NCBI RefSeq assembly: GCF_050947335.1 | Contig: NC_134989.1 | Location: 5,015,501-5,079,500 of the forward strand | Origin: Megachile rotundata | Lineage: Eukaryota; Arthropoda; Insecta; Hymenoptera; Megachilidae | Direction of reading: 5' to 3' | DNA length: 64,000 nucleotides | Shown here: positions 35,200-47,819 of the stretch, piece by piece | Layout: every line of letters starts with the position of its first letter | How positions within the stretch are numbered: position 1 is the stretch's first letter | Translations under genes and position numbers: made by a program | The notes under the pieces: generated by a model | What the model saw: the letters and a program-made list of their open reading frames with translations, nothing else | Database searches by the model: none | What the model was told of the DNA's origin: nothing

Positions 35200-35760
35200 A
35201 TTTCAGAAAGTTGTCAGACGCCCTGAAAGAGGTTCTCGAGGGAAACAGATAGTAAAGGGAAACACGTGCAGAAGGAAGCATCGAAAATCGAGCATCGCCG
35301 TCGTGAGAAAGGATCTGTCGGCCAAAGGAACACAGGGTGGACGTTGTCGTGGAAAGAGAAGAGGGGCAACCATCGCGTTATTAGATACCAGATCTCTGCT
35401 CGAGCGTGCTCCCAAGCAAAACGCGCCGCCAGCAGAACGGCGCGGGTTAAGTTCCGGGAAGAGGCGCGAGTTCCGGCTACGCACGATGTAACATCACCGT
35501 AGTATAACGTGTATATTGTACACTGTACACTGTACATTGTACATTGTACAGATATCAGTGCACTGCCCGAGGATAGACTAAAGTCGCGTTCCAAGAGGCG
35601 AATTTATGCTGACGATTGCTCTAACTTACACCTTCGTCCATTTCGCAGAATTATGCGTAAAGTCGAAACGAGAGTTGAAAATTTTAGGGTCTTTGGGTGG
35701 GAAATTGTGGGACAAGAAAATGTAATGTGGCCTGTTTTGAAACATTGTTTGCTATAAATA
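35200..35760. other. GC-rich island
   Basis: Open on both strands over 35203-35600, with no recognised protein. The motif GGCGCGGGTTAAG lies near 35440. Confidence 0.4.
35508..35551. repeat. 7-bp repeat CACTGTA / CATTGTA
   Basis: Two CACTGTA units then two CATTGTA units, preceded by TATTGTA. Each unit boundary gives TGTACA, so the tract is full of short self-complementary sites. Confidence 0.9.
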
Positions 35761-36349
35761 ATAATAATGACGCAAATCTAGATGGCAAAATATGGTGAGC
35801 CACCCTGTGTATCAAGTATAGAATACATGACTGTGTATCGAGGATTTAGGTTCAGACAAAGTTAACTACAAAAGCAATAAGTTGGAGTTAAACAACGCTA
35901 TGTCTAGTTAGTTTTTTTTTTGACTTTCAATCATTTTCACAAAACGTTGTCTCATTCGAATAACAACAATCTGACACAACAATTTATATTAATATAACTT
36001 GCTATTTTATTCACATTTTCCTGCAAACTACAATGTCGAAATAAAAATACTAGAAAGTAAAAACTGTTTTATAGTCAAATACTTAAACTACAAAATAGAA
36101 AAAGCGATATACAAGTAAAGTACGAAATTTCTTATTTATTTATATAATCAATAAATATCAATAATCGTTCATAATTTTTTTATTGCAATTTTTAGTATCA
36201 ATTTCATTTAGAATATTTAATCGAAATTAACAGTTTTACAGACTTTACATTCGAAAGTAAATTCGAATTTGCCTGTGACAGAAAATTCGCACGAGTTTAT
36301 TTTTTGATACCCAATAATTAGAGCAATTGGACGTCTATCCAATTACCTT
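35761..36349. other. AT-rich DNA, nothing firm
   Basis: GGTGAGCCACCCTGTGTA at about 35793 resembles ends of some transposons, but no partner end was found. Confidence 0.4.
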
Positions 36350-37175
36350 CAGTCATCCAAATATCGCGCTAAATCTGACGCGATGGAACATCAGACAGAG
36401 CAAACACGATCGCAACAGCCTGTCTCATGCGAGATTCTGCGTTTCAATATTCAGCGAATCGTCGCGATTAATCGACCGCTGATAATTTTCCAATTTCAAG
36501 TCCCGCCGAACGAGCAACGAGATCGCCTTTTTCTACGCTTCTCGAAGTGGAAAAAGGAGCGCCGACGACAGCGTATCACCGACACTCGAATCCTCGATAT
36601 ACGAGCTCGATAACTCTTTCTTTCATTCCTTCTCTCTTTCTCGCACACCTTTTCTTTTTTTCTTTCTTTTCATTCCCCATGAACGAACCACCGCACCGTC
36701 CGGAAACGCAATCGAACCGTCTTTCGATTCACTTAACCGACGGTATTAACTCACGTAACGTATTATGCCTGGATGTAAATATACAGTAAAGTATTTTTAC
36801 GAGCTTTCTCTACAAGTTCACTCTTATCCGGCCGATAAAATTTACAACGTCTGCTTCTACCGTACATCGTGTACAAGTATGTTCGCATACAGGAGACTTG
36901 TGTGTAACGTCACGACTTCGTCGCCTCGTTTTGTATTGTAAGTATCTTGTCAGGGTAGACATAATTTTTATACGATTTCATTCTTTTCGGAGGTGCACGA
37001 ATTTTGTAAATACAAATTCTGGTGATATATGTAATTGTTTATGGATGCGTCTGTTTTTTTCAGTAGAAATTCTTGATTGGAGAGAGAACCACTGCTAACG
37101 TTGTAAGAGGATCATTTGGTAGATACTGCGTTCATGGAGTGAAGTTCACGGACATGTATTGCACAGCGTAGTATG
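36350..37175. other. GC-richer block grading into AT-rich DNA
   Basis: 36370-36760 is GC-richer with a pyrimidine tract at 36615-36675. Open frames of 76-80 codons have no recognised product. Confidence 0.4.
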
Positions 37176-37830
37176 TTTCAGTATAGGTATCACTATTTTA
37201 CTATTTTGCTACTTTAGTATTCCAGTACTTCATTATTCCATTATGTAAACCATTGCACTATTGCACTGTTGAACTTGCACACTGTTTCACTGTTGCATTA
37301 TTATATTCACTGTTGCAGTATTACACCATTGTGCGATTACACTATTTCAATATTGTACTATTGCACCATAACACTATATTATTCTACTACTATATTCGCG
37401 TACCACTATTCTATTATGTCACTGTATTACTGTGCTTCTGTACTACTAGGCTGCTGTGCTACTATGCTACCATGTTACTATGCTACTATACTACTATTCT
37501 ACTATATTACTATTCTACTAGACCACCAAGTTATTGCATCAGTATACTACAACAGTATTACACCGCTATACCATTTAATACAGCACCATTTTACTGTACT
37601 ATTATTCTATCGTTTTGTCATTGTACTACTCTATCATTTGACACTATGCAAACTAATATAAAAGTACTATTTGCAATGCAAATCATTGTGCACTATTTTA
37701 CTATTCTTTTTTCACATTTTACTATTTTAGTATTTCACTATATTGATGCATTGCATGAAACCTGACTCATCTACCTATTATTGTATTTTACTATCTCATT
37801 ATGTCACTATTTTATTTCAGGAAACTTTTC
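37176..37830. repeat. Diverged ACTACTAT-type array
   Basis: A degenerate form of the 8-bp repeat at 47.8-48.8 kb, with TACTATTCTACTATATTACT and related phrases. Frames of 170 and 130 codons rich in Y, L, C and T are repeat translation. Confidence 0.8.
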
Positions 37831-39289
37831 TCCCTATTTTCCTTACAATACTGTTTAAAAGAAGTAGTTATAAAAATTATTGTTATTAAAAGAAATGGTC
37901 AAATTAATATAATTACTTAGGACTACCAAAGTAATTGAAAAGTTACGAAAATAGTACTCAAATTAAAACTTGATAAACTGTGCATGTAATATTTTATGAC
38001 TAATCAAGTATTATAAATACTAATATCGTATAACATTAAGAAGTAATGATCTCTAACTTGTAACTGATAGTGTAACTATCATTCAGCTTACAATTAATGT
38101 CCGTTTATTCTTGATGAAAATGCTAACGTGTTAACGAGTTAATTTAATATATTTCATAAATACTACATATAATCATATCGAATTACCTTCTAAAATTTAA
38201 ATACTCTCCAACCGAAATTCTCTAACCTTGCCAACCACCATAATATACCACAAAAAACTTTCATCTAGAATCTAGATCAGAAACTCCGATCTTACATACA
38301 CATTGCAGGTTTAAGGGCAATTTAAGAGTAAATGATGGTACATGAAAATTTATAGTAACAAAATAGTATCGCTTAAATTTCTGGCCGAGTAATTGTACGT
38401 CGAAGACACTTTATGGAAATTTATAGTAACCAGAATTAAATGGTACCGCTTAACTTTCGAGAAAAGTTGTTCCTTTAAGAAAAAAAAGGGGAGCGATGAA
38501 AAACGAGAGAATGCAGAATACTTTAGTCTCGTTCGCCACAAAATCGATTGAAAGTGTGAACTTCTTTTGAACGAGTACGCCGCATCGAGAAATCAATGAC
38601 CGACCTCGTTATTAAGCGTGACGATTTGATGTGATACAACTGGCACACATCATCCGAGAAAAAGTTGAATCGCTTAGACATGCATGGATATTGGAAACTG
38701 ATCCTGATGACTTGCGATGCGTCACTTTGCGTTTGATTTGTGCCGAGTCGCATAATGAAGTGAGCTGACCGTGGAAATTGCTTTTTCTTTAATCGTATGA
38801 ATTAGCTATTCAGTGTAGAAGAAACATCAGCTATTTGAAAGTCAAATACCACGTTTTTAACATCGATAAATATCCCGTTAAGAAGAAGAGTGATCGACTT
38901 ATGAAATTAACTGAACGAATGGTAACTAGTGATTTATAGATTAGGTGTCTCATATGCATTCGAATGTGTATTCAAATTTTGAGTACCTACTTTAAACATT
39001 TAAGTTTCCAAGTTTCTGAATTCCTAAATTCCTAAATTTCCACATCTTCATATCCAAAAATTGATTGACCAAAATCTTGCAAAACAACCAAGTAATCCTA
39101 CCGTCACTTAGTGAATTTCTGTACAGTTACAAAACTTCATCGTTAAGTAGGGCATTCATCTCACTATCTTCAGTTGCAATAAATTTTGTTACTATTTTAC
39201 AACTTTTTTCCTAAACGTGCGTATTCCTCAAAGTCCCAACATCCCTCTCTATTTCTAACCTCAACGATCTCTCTCGTACCCTCACGATC
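37831..39289. other. Single-copy DNA with a small GC-richer patch and short array
   Basis: AT-rich to 38500. A GC-richer patch lies at 38520-38770. A short C-strand minisatellite lies at 38995-39045. No gene recognised. Confidence 0.4.
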
Positions 39290-40140
39290 CACCTATAAAC
39301 ATATCGCACACGACATGCTGACGACGTGCACCGAAATGAACGGTTGAAACATTTAAAAATAAGCCACGGATCGAGCGGTGCAAGTGCAGTGGAAGAGATC
39401 GTACCGAGGACGATCGTTTCGTCCGTTTCAAATTATTTTATATTACGTTTCCCGACGGTACGTTCGATTATAAATATATCGGTCCACACGTTGACCGCGC
39501 GTCGCTGCTCTGATCACCGGTGCTGAACGGAAATACAATTATCGGCGAGATAAAACGGGGCGAAACGGTGACAGGGCTGGAAATCGGATGGCTGAAATAT
39601 GCAACGCGGCCCGGGGTAATGGTGGAAACGGCGGATAAGGGGGGTGTGGGACGGACAGAATGCAGAAATCGGAATGTACCCCGCGGGATACTCGACGATG
39701 GAACGGATCGACTCGCTATTTAATTACGTATTTCGCCAAGTTACGTCAACGACGATGCTGACGTTCCAGCCAGCCAACCACCCCCTGGACGACTGCTCTT
39801 TTCCGTCGAGCGCTGTTTATTCCACTGAATTTTTCAACGCCACGCTGCTGGAATCTTGACAGGAACACCAACTGTGTTTCCGTTCAACTTATGACTTTCG
39901 TACACCGTTTTATCCGAGGATCATCGCTACTGTCCGGGATGGATTTGTTTAGCATCCCCTTTTTTAATCTTTATTCGGTCAATGCGGGTACAATGAACTC
40001 GTACCGTGCGCGTCTGGTTAGTTGGTACTTACTAAGAATGTGGATTTTATTGATTCGCATGCTAACTTACTGGACGCGCATAATACCTTATGTAATTCAT
40101 TCAAACTCTTATACAGTGAATAAAATATCTGCTTATTGAC
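39290..40140. other. GC-rich island
   Basis: GC-rich at 39300-39880 with four short frames on the + strand in different phases, none recognised. Confidence 0.4.
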
Positions 40141-40370
40141 ACTTTAAGCAAATTTTAGGTATTGATTAGTTATTGACATATATTTGTTGATCAGTTATTT
40201 ACTACTTATCGATACAGAGCTATTGACTGGATGTTTACTAGTTATCGACTGGTCATTGACCAGTTAGTTACTTGCTATTGATATATAGTTATTGACTAAT
40301 TATTTACCTGCTATTCAATAATTATTGGCACATAGTTATTGACTAGTTATCGACACAGTTAAAACATTAT
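40141..40370. repeat. Tandem repeat GTTATTGACTAGTTATCGAC
   Basis: About 20-bp subunits (TTATTGACTAGTTAT, CTATTGATATATAGTTATTG) arranged in longer imperfect units. Confidence 0.75.
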
Positions 40371-41479
40371 TTTAAAGTGTACACAATTTCTGGAAAATGG
40401 AACCTGTCTTTTGAAATTCAAAAAGTTTCCGCTATTGTTTCCTGGAACCATTTTGAAATTATTTCTCGTAGAAAAGAATGGTACAAATTTTTAATTATTG
40501 ACATTAGAGACTAACTGATATGTGTGTTATTAGAATTCTGGGTATTTGGATTTATTTACCGATATGTTTGCTGTTCTTATTGACATTCTCTCACAAGTAA
40601 AAAAATGAAAATAGGCAAACTTCATAAGAAAATGTAGAAGTGTCAAATACTTGGTCTTTTATCATACACTTCAAGAATTCTAAGTATTTTTGAAACTTCG
40701 TCTTACAACTTCATTGATATTTACCAATTTTATATAAAAAGTTGTATAAATAATAAAACTGTATTTGTGCTGATATAAATATTATGCTAGTATTGCTAAC
40801 AATGAAAGAAAATAGTCAAACATATTTTATTTGCATTAGTTCAAGGTTTCTAATAAATACAAAGATAATTTATAACAAGACTAAGAAATTCATTTTTGAT
40901 GAACTTAATATGTTACATATTATTTTATAACTTATAAGAAGTGGACATGCTTTAATAAATTTAGATGATACTATACTTTGTTTTTTACTTTTAAAATTGT
41001 CATGACGTCATTTTGGATACGGCTGATGTCACAATACTATACATTTTTCAATTTACTATATTTTATGTCATTTTATACAAAGATGTTACATATTTCAGTG
41101 GCTATACTACATTTTGCTCTTTTCTTCTATAAACGTAATGATGCCATTTGAAATATGACATCACAGTATTATACATCAAACTTAAAATTTATAATTTCTT
41201 GCATAATTTGTAATTGATACAGAAGACATACTATAATATTGCAATTAGACGATACTACATTTTGCTTCAGTTCTATAAATATGTCGTTACTTTGTTCGAA
41301 TTTGGCGCAATAGTACTACACACTCGGCTCTTAAATTCCTTACTTCACTCATGTATTTTATATTGTCACTTAGACAACAATACTCTTTTGCAACATTGCC
41401 TACACCTCAAAGGTTAGTGACACATTACCTAAATAAACAAATAAATAAATGATGTCAACGACTGTCATTTACGTAAACG
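40371..41479. other. AT-rich single-copy DNA
   Basis: GATGTCACA/GACATCACAGTATTATACAT phrases at 41030 and 41160, with TACATTTTGCT at 41108 and 41260, suggest an old local duplication. No gene. Confidence 0.45.
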
Positions 41480-43420
41480 CTTAGCCTTTCGCTCGTGCCC
41501 GCTCTAAAATAACATTCCATCGACTTCCCATTGAAATGGATAACCGTCCGATCAATCGTTCGAATCAAGTTGAATTAAACCGTCGTCCAGTTGCGGGAAT
41601 TGCGAGCGGAGTTTCTACAACGCGAAATCATCAATTCCGTCAAAGCAGAGGGGTCCGGGCACAACCAGTCCTCATCGTTCGGTCCGAATGAAACTATCAA
41701 TTTTCCGTTTCGCGATCAGACACCCCTTCCCCCTTCCCTGGCCGATCCACCACCGCGTACGGAACAAACGAAGAAACCGAGGGAAAAAGCCCGTACCAAA
41801 GGGCAGCGAAATTAATTGCAGCTCGCTCAATTTGGCATTCGTGTATCGCGGCCGAGCAAAGCCACGAATCCTCCGGGATGTGGGAGGGGGAGGAGGCTTC
41901 TGAAAACGCGAACGGGCGACGAGCGAGAGAGATATTGGGACGGACCGCATTCCCGAAAAGCGTTTGGCGACGTTGGGGAGAGACGGCTCGATATTCGGGG
42001 TGCGGTTCCTAGGTCCGTAGGTCCTGGGTTTGCGTGAGTGTTGGAGCAAAGGAGCCGTGTGCTGAAGCAGAAAAGGGACGGACGTAGAAAAGGGAAGGAG
42101 GCGTCGGAGGAGGATGAAGAGGAGGAGACAACGGGTCGGAAAGAGGACACGTGTGTGCGTGTGACTCGGCGCAACTGCAACTGTACGTGCGTGGCTGGCG
42201 AAACGTGTACGCGGTCCTTGGTGTGTGTGTGTGTGTGTGCGTTCCTCGGTAACGGACGCACGTGTTTGGCCCGGTTGTGTGTACGTGTGTCGTAACCGGG
42301 TGGAAGAGGGTCGAAGAGGCGAAGGGGTGGCGGAGAGACTGCTCTAGAAGAAGAGAGAGAGAGAAGGCCAGCGAGAGAAGCGTGAGTCAGAGGCACGGGA
42401 GCGGGCGGGCGAGGCGGATTGCACGCGTTGTGCAGTGCGGTTAACGGCGTGTGCGTTGCGCCGACGGCCAACGACGCTGCTTTTCGAAAAGGGAAGAGCG
42501 AAATAGGAGGAGGTGGCTGTGGAGGAGATGACGTAGGGCGGAGGGGGAGGGGTTAGGCAGCTCCGACGGTAGCTAGCAGAGGCATCAGCATCAGCGTCAG
42601 CAGCACGAATGAAAGCACGGAGGACGAAACTGGGCAGAAAGAGAGACGGCGAGCGTGTAAGATAGGTAGGAAGAGGGTAGTAGTCGAAGAGAAGAGAGCA
42701 GAGAGAAGGAAGGAAGGAAGGAAGGACGCGGGCGTCTCGGCGTTCTGGCAGACGAACGCATCGATCCCAGGCGGGTCAAGCACGGAATCTGTCTCCTTCT
42801 CTCTCTTTCTATTTCGCCTACTTCTATGCCTTTCCTTCTTTCTCTTTCTCTTTCTCGCGCTCCTTCTCAGCCTTCGTCCCATCACTCTCTCCTACCCTCG
42901 AACCCCTTTTCCGCTCTTCTCGCCACGAAACTCCGCCACCCATCAACCCGCTCGCCCATCCGACCACCACCGACCCCCTATCCCTCCGCCTAACTCCTCT
43001 GCCACCCTTCGCTCTTCTCCTGAGGCCACCCTACTCGCCGTTACTGCGCGCTCGCCCCCGCCAGACAAAGACAAATTACGCTGCATTTTCAGAGCCCCAA
43101 AGAGCCCCGCCGTCCTCTACCTCTTTCTACCTGCCTCCTTCTCCGCCACCCTCTCGATCCTCGTCTTCCTCCTTCCACGGAAAACCACCCTTCTACCACC
43201 CTCGCGCCACTTTCGTCCCTGCCCAGACCATCTACCGACCGCCACCCTCTACGGCCACCGAGACTCTCCGTTATGTAGGGCATCAAACGGGTGCTCAACC
43301 CCTACGCACTCTAAAGGCGTCTTGCCTATCAACTGCGACGTGCTTCTTCCTCCTCGATGCTTCCGCTTTTACGAGCTATGCCGGATGATACCGCCACGAA
43401 CCAGACGCGACGCTATTCAG
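41480..43420. promoter_or_regulatory. Largest GC-rich island, candidate promoter or untranslated exon
   Basis: Nearly 2 kb of CpG-rich DNA. The left part (41880-42740) is G- and purine-rich on the + strand and includes a (GT)n tract near 42220-42240 and four GGAA units near 42710. The right part (42780-43270) is C- and pyrimidine-rich. Frames up to 214 codons exist on several phases and both strands without motifs. Size and composition suit an insect promoter or 5' UTR region; no start site is provable. Confidence 0.35.
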
Positions 43421-44054
43421 ACAGCCCGCTGCGTTCAACCAATTGTGCGCTTTGGATCGTCGGATGGTCAAGACAATGGATAACGGGATAAGGCTCTTAA
43501 CCCTTTGCAAAATCAACCCTGTACGCCATTCTTTCCCCTTGCCGCCGTACGCGTGCACAATTTGTTTACGATTCTTCTTTAGAGTCTTTTCATACGAACG
43601 TAACGCGTGGCGACTTCGAAGAAAGTTTAGGTACTTGAGAAGAATACGGTGAAACAGTTGTTCCGTGTTGTCGGAAATTCGGTTTAGATGTTCGAAGTTT
43701 TTGGATAGAGGTATCAGTCGGCCCCTTTATGCTCGGATATGCATCACGACGCGATAATGTTCTCCTTTAAGGATATGTCCTATTTTTTCACTGCCGAAGA
43801 AAGATTTGGAGTAAGCTTGATGTTGCATTTGATAAATGTAGGGCATTTTGATAAAAAAGTTTATTGTATTTATTTTATACGGGTAAATTTTTTATGTAAT
43901 GTTTGGTGAATAAAGTTGTCACTTGAGACAACTTCTTGGTTAAAGGTGTAGTATTACTCAGATTTCTTGACTTTGTCTCAATATTTATAGTCGAGGACAA
44001 ATTTCGTTTACTTAGGAAAAGTATGGTCATTAAGGGGAGAGATACATTCTTCTA
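43421..44054. other. Single-copy DNA
   Basis: GC content declines rightwards. Nothing recognised. Confidence 0.4.
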
Positions 44055-44900
44055 GTTGATTTTTGGGGAATTTTAAAAATTTGACGATTTAGGGATGGAT
44101 TTAGAGTTGGGGGTGGTTTACGGTTTGGTTTATAGTTTACGGATGGTGAAGAAATTCAGGATTCGGTGATATTCGGATATGGAATTGTGAGGATTACGTG
44201 GTCCAGAAATTAAGAGCTGCAAAGATTTTAAGGATCTAGGAGGTCCTAGGGATTTGGGGATATGGACATGAAGAAATTTGTAAATTTTTATATTTAAGAA
44301 CCTAGAAATTTAGATATCCAAGGATGTGGGGATTTGTGTATTTGGGAATTATTTCACTATGTAAGAATTAGGGGATGTATGAATCTAACGATGTAGTAAT
44401 TTAAGGATCTAAAAATCTGATGATAAGGAAATTTTGGAAATTCGATATTTGGAAGTGTAAGAACTTATGAATTTTAAATTTGGAAATTAAAGTTGGAAAT
44501 ATACGATAGAATATTAACTTTGAATTTTTGAAATTTGAAAATGATGTTTTCGGGAAAATACAAAATTGAAGAATTTGGGGATTTGAAAATTTTTGAATTT
44601 ATAATTTAAAAAAATTAGAAGTTTAAAATACAGAGGTTTGGGAATTTGATAACTTGAATAATATTAAAATTTAAGGACATAATAGTTTGTGAATTTAAGA
44701 AATTTAGAAATGTAAAAATATGAGAATACAGTCGATTGTAAATTTGGCAATTTAAATAATATTGGAACTAGAGAATTTGAAAGTTCGTCAATTCAAGATA
44801 TTAAAAAATGATAATTTCCATATTTGCAAATTTCCGTATCCCCAAATTTTCTAATTTCCAAATTTCGAAAATTGTAAATTTTTCAATTTAAAAATTTTAT
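44055..44900. repeat. Minisatellite with strand switch near 44805
   Basis: G-strand copies (GGATTTGGGGATATGGAC, GAAATTTAGATATCCAAGG, AAATTTGGAAATT) to about 44800. C-strand copies (CAAATTTCCGTATCCCCAAA) follow to 44900. Confidence 0.75.
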
Positions 44901-45879
44901 TAAAGAATGTCAACAAAGCACTCCAACTTCATTTTCAAAAACAAAAACCAATATTTTTAAATGGCCAAAAATCTTTCACCAAAATTCGCATAAATTCAAC
45001 ACAAATAGATTGTAGTTTACACTATCTAAAATTCATGCAATATAAAACTTCAAAGCGACTTAACAACACATATCATTCTCTTCATTCTAAATATTTACAA
45101 ACGAATTTTTCTCTCTTAAAAAGTTTATAAAACTACAATTAAGCAGCAGAAACGAATGAATAACAGACGAAAGTTTATAAAATGGATTCCTTACTTTCTC
45201 AGGTTCGTTGTTTAGATATCATTAAAGGAGAAAGCATTTTTCTCGTAAATTTAACGTCAGAAAGTGTCTACCTCGGTGACATCGTAACGACAGTATCAAT
45301 ATTGGTGATTCGAGCAGCTGCTCGAGCCCTACGCGTTCTCAGGGCATCTTAGTTCGCGGAGGACTTCTCCTTAGGTCAGTGGAATTGCCGATAATGCAGG
45401 GTAGTTGTACTGGGACGTCAATAGGGGATGAGAGGTTTCTAAGAGCATCTCGTCCAGGAGAAACGATGCACGCCTGCTTTCTCCTTAGGTCATCGCTTCT
45501 GATACGAGAATACATTAGGTCGATGACAGTGGACGAGGGTTGAAACATGGTACGCCAACGTAACATCCCCTTTGATCACATTTTAACCGTAATTTGGTTC
45601 TTTCGTAAAACGACGCAAATAGGGAACACTGTGGCAAGTTGATACATTTTACAGTTTGTAGTTGTTACAATCTTTGCCGAAAAATATGATAAAATATAAT
45701 TTGAATGATTCAATAATTAGCGTATTTTACACATAATAAATTTTAATAGTTAAATTATTGTTACATAGTTATGAATTTTATATGATTGTCAAGTGATTAA
45801 ATATCATATTTTTTTGTTACTGCAAATAAATGTTTATATAAATATATAAGTTGTCTGCAAAAATTGGTGTAATTGATAT
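44901..45879. other. AT-rich DNA around a GC-richer block
   Basis: 45240-45580 is GC-richer, with TTCTCCTTAGGTCA occurring twice (about 45366 and 45479) and GTACTGGGACGTCAATAGG between them. A 75-codon - strand frame is not recognised. Confidence 0.4.
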
Positions 45880-46330
45880 GACGTACATGAACAAGTATTA
45901 AAAGTAAATCGAATAAAGTTAATTAATTAAATGCTAATTAAACGTAAAATAAATACATTATCACTTTATAAATTAATAAATAAATATAATAATGTATAAT
46001 TAATAAATTAATAAGTAAGTATTGAATATAAATTGAATCAAATTAATTAATAATTTATTGATGTATGAATAAGTGAATTAGTTATAAAGCAAGTAGGTGT
46101 TAAATGTAAGGTGTTAAATATATAATGTAAAACAAATAATTTAATTACTCATTTTTTAATTAATAAATGAGTATCATTTGTATAACGAAGAAATTGATTG
46201 CTCATTTATAAATTAATAAATAAGTATCAAATACAAACTGAATAATTTAATTACCCGTTTTAAAATTAATAAACAAGTATTAAATATAAGACGAATAAGA
46301 ATCATTTATAAATCAACGAGTAATTATGAA
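45880..46330. repeat. AT-rich tandem repeat, unit about 60-70 bp
   Basis: Recurrent ATTTATAAATTAATAAATAA followed by GTATTAAATATAA..CGAATAA and TTTAATTAC, about six diverged copies. Confidence 0.7.
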
Positions 46331-46849
46331 ATGCAAAGTAAAGTTTCTATTTAAAGTGTATCGATATTTCCAGTATGAAATTTCGTTCTTAAAGAGATAA
46401 TTCTTCCGGCTATTAAAGAAACTGGAAAGTCTTTGATGTTGCGAACAACATTTCATCGCAGAAAAATGTCAACAGTAGAAGCGGGTCAAAGTGCGTTAAT
46501 TAAACATTCCTTAGGAGGTAGAACAAGGGGTTGAAAGTCGGCTGGCCTGAGTTCAACCGCGAAAGGTGGATGTAAACCACCCTTCGAGTCCACTGCCACT
46601 TCGCCACCCCCTCGAACAACGGAGTTTTAATACCACAACCAAATGTACCCGCGTTTTACAATTTACACTCCTTGGTTTGACAAAGATAAACTGTAAATTG
46701 GTAAATTCTAGGAGCGTGAACAGATAATTTTATTACGAATAAATATATATTTCATAAAATTCAATATTTGGTATGAATTCAAAAATATTTCATATTTCAC
46801 CAATATTTTTCATCAGAGGTACTTTATTTCTTAGTTTAAGAGTTTTTCC
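46331..46849. other. Single-copy DNA
   Basis: A small GC-richer patch lies at 46480-46620. No tRNA fold or gene recognised. Confidence 0.4.
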
Positions 46850-47070
46850 ATTTTTTTATTAATTTTCAAAATTCTAAATTTGCACACTTAAATTTTTATA
46901 AACCCTCCAAGTTTTATATTTCTAAATTCTAGATCTTGAAACTTTAATTACTCTGTAAACTTTCAAATATCCAAATTCTCTTGTCATAAATTTTACAAAT
47001 CCCCATATCACTAAATTTGCAAGTTAAAAAATTTTTAAACTCGAAAATCGCCAAACACGAAAATTAGAAA
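46850..47070. repeat. Diverged C-strand minisatellite
   Basis: Copies of AAATTCTAGATCTTGAAACTTT- and AAATTTACAAATCCCC-like sequence. Confidence 0.5.
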
Positions 47071-47819
47071 ATTCGTTCCACTCGTTTGTCAGTTGTCTAC
47101 ATCTTTCCCCTCGTGTCTTCCGAAAACAAGCATGTACGGCAGTTTATGTTAAAAGTTAAAGTTCAGTGAAAACATTTTCCGCGTGTCCATTTCGCGAGCA
47201 GAAGCGAATAGAAATTTGTATCATGGTGTTAACGAATTAACCTTGGCAGTCAACGGGTTAAGGAGTTGGTGGAAAAGTTTTCAAGTATTCATGCGCGGCG
47301 AGTAGTGGCAGACGTTAGAACACAGACGTCCGCAAGTAGTGTAGTATCTTAACCGTGCGACTGTCTTAAAAGTTTCCCGTAAACGGAACTTGGCAAACAA
47401 TGTTTACGACATTTTAGAAGTTACTAATCTCGTTATACGTCATTATACGTCACACCCACGCAACACGTCTAGACGACCTAAGGCTACTCTGTCTCGGTGT
47501 CGCGCTTCAGCCCCTATCCGTTCTCCTTCTAATCGCATTGTCACCCAGCGCAAACATGGTTATGGTATTAGCAACGATATGTTCGCGCGAAAATGCATGG
47601 CATCTCAGCTGTCGCGGTTAACAATTTTGGAAAACGACCAGCGTATAATCTCCTAAATGAATTGGGGACACTTCGTTGGTTTATTTTGCTAATTTGGTAC
47701 ATCATGTATTTTGAATGACGGCGGAATAAAATTATACGAAACCATTTTGGCTACTTGTTAAATCGGAGGACAAGGAAAAATTCGTCCCTCGTTGCTTTCT
47801 TTTTAATATAATACTGCAT
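47071..47819. other. GC-richer block with an unrecognised 88-codon frame
   Basis: The + strand frame 47390-47656 has no known domain. TTAACCTTGGCAGTCAACGGG at 47237 followed by TTAA looks like the bare ends of a TTAA element. Confidence 0.35.

Noticed and set aside
37253..37765. 170-codon tyrosine- and cysteine-rich frame
   Set aside because: Diverged form of the same satellite.
41827..42471. 214-codon - strand open frame
   Set aside because: Lies in a CpG-rich, GT-rich island; peptide is low-complexity (HTHTHTK, SSSSSS) and follows from base composition.
46500..46620. Possible tRNA (GAGTTCAACC near 46560)
   Set aside because: No cloverleaf could be folded and the A-box is missing.
47237..47262. 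TTAACC...GGGTTAA resembling a TTAA MITE
   Set aside because: Only about 25 bp long with no internal sequence; likely chance.
47390..47656. 88-codon + strand frame in a GC-richer block
   Set aside because: No recognised motif and a poor case for a start; chance length for this composition.
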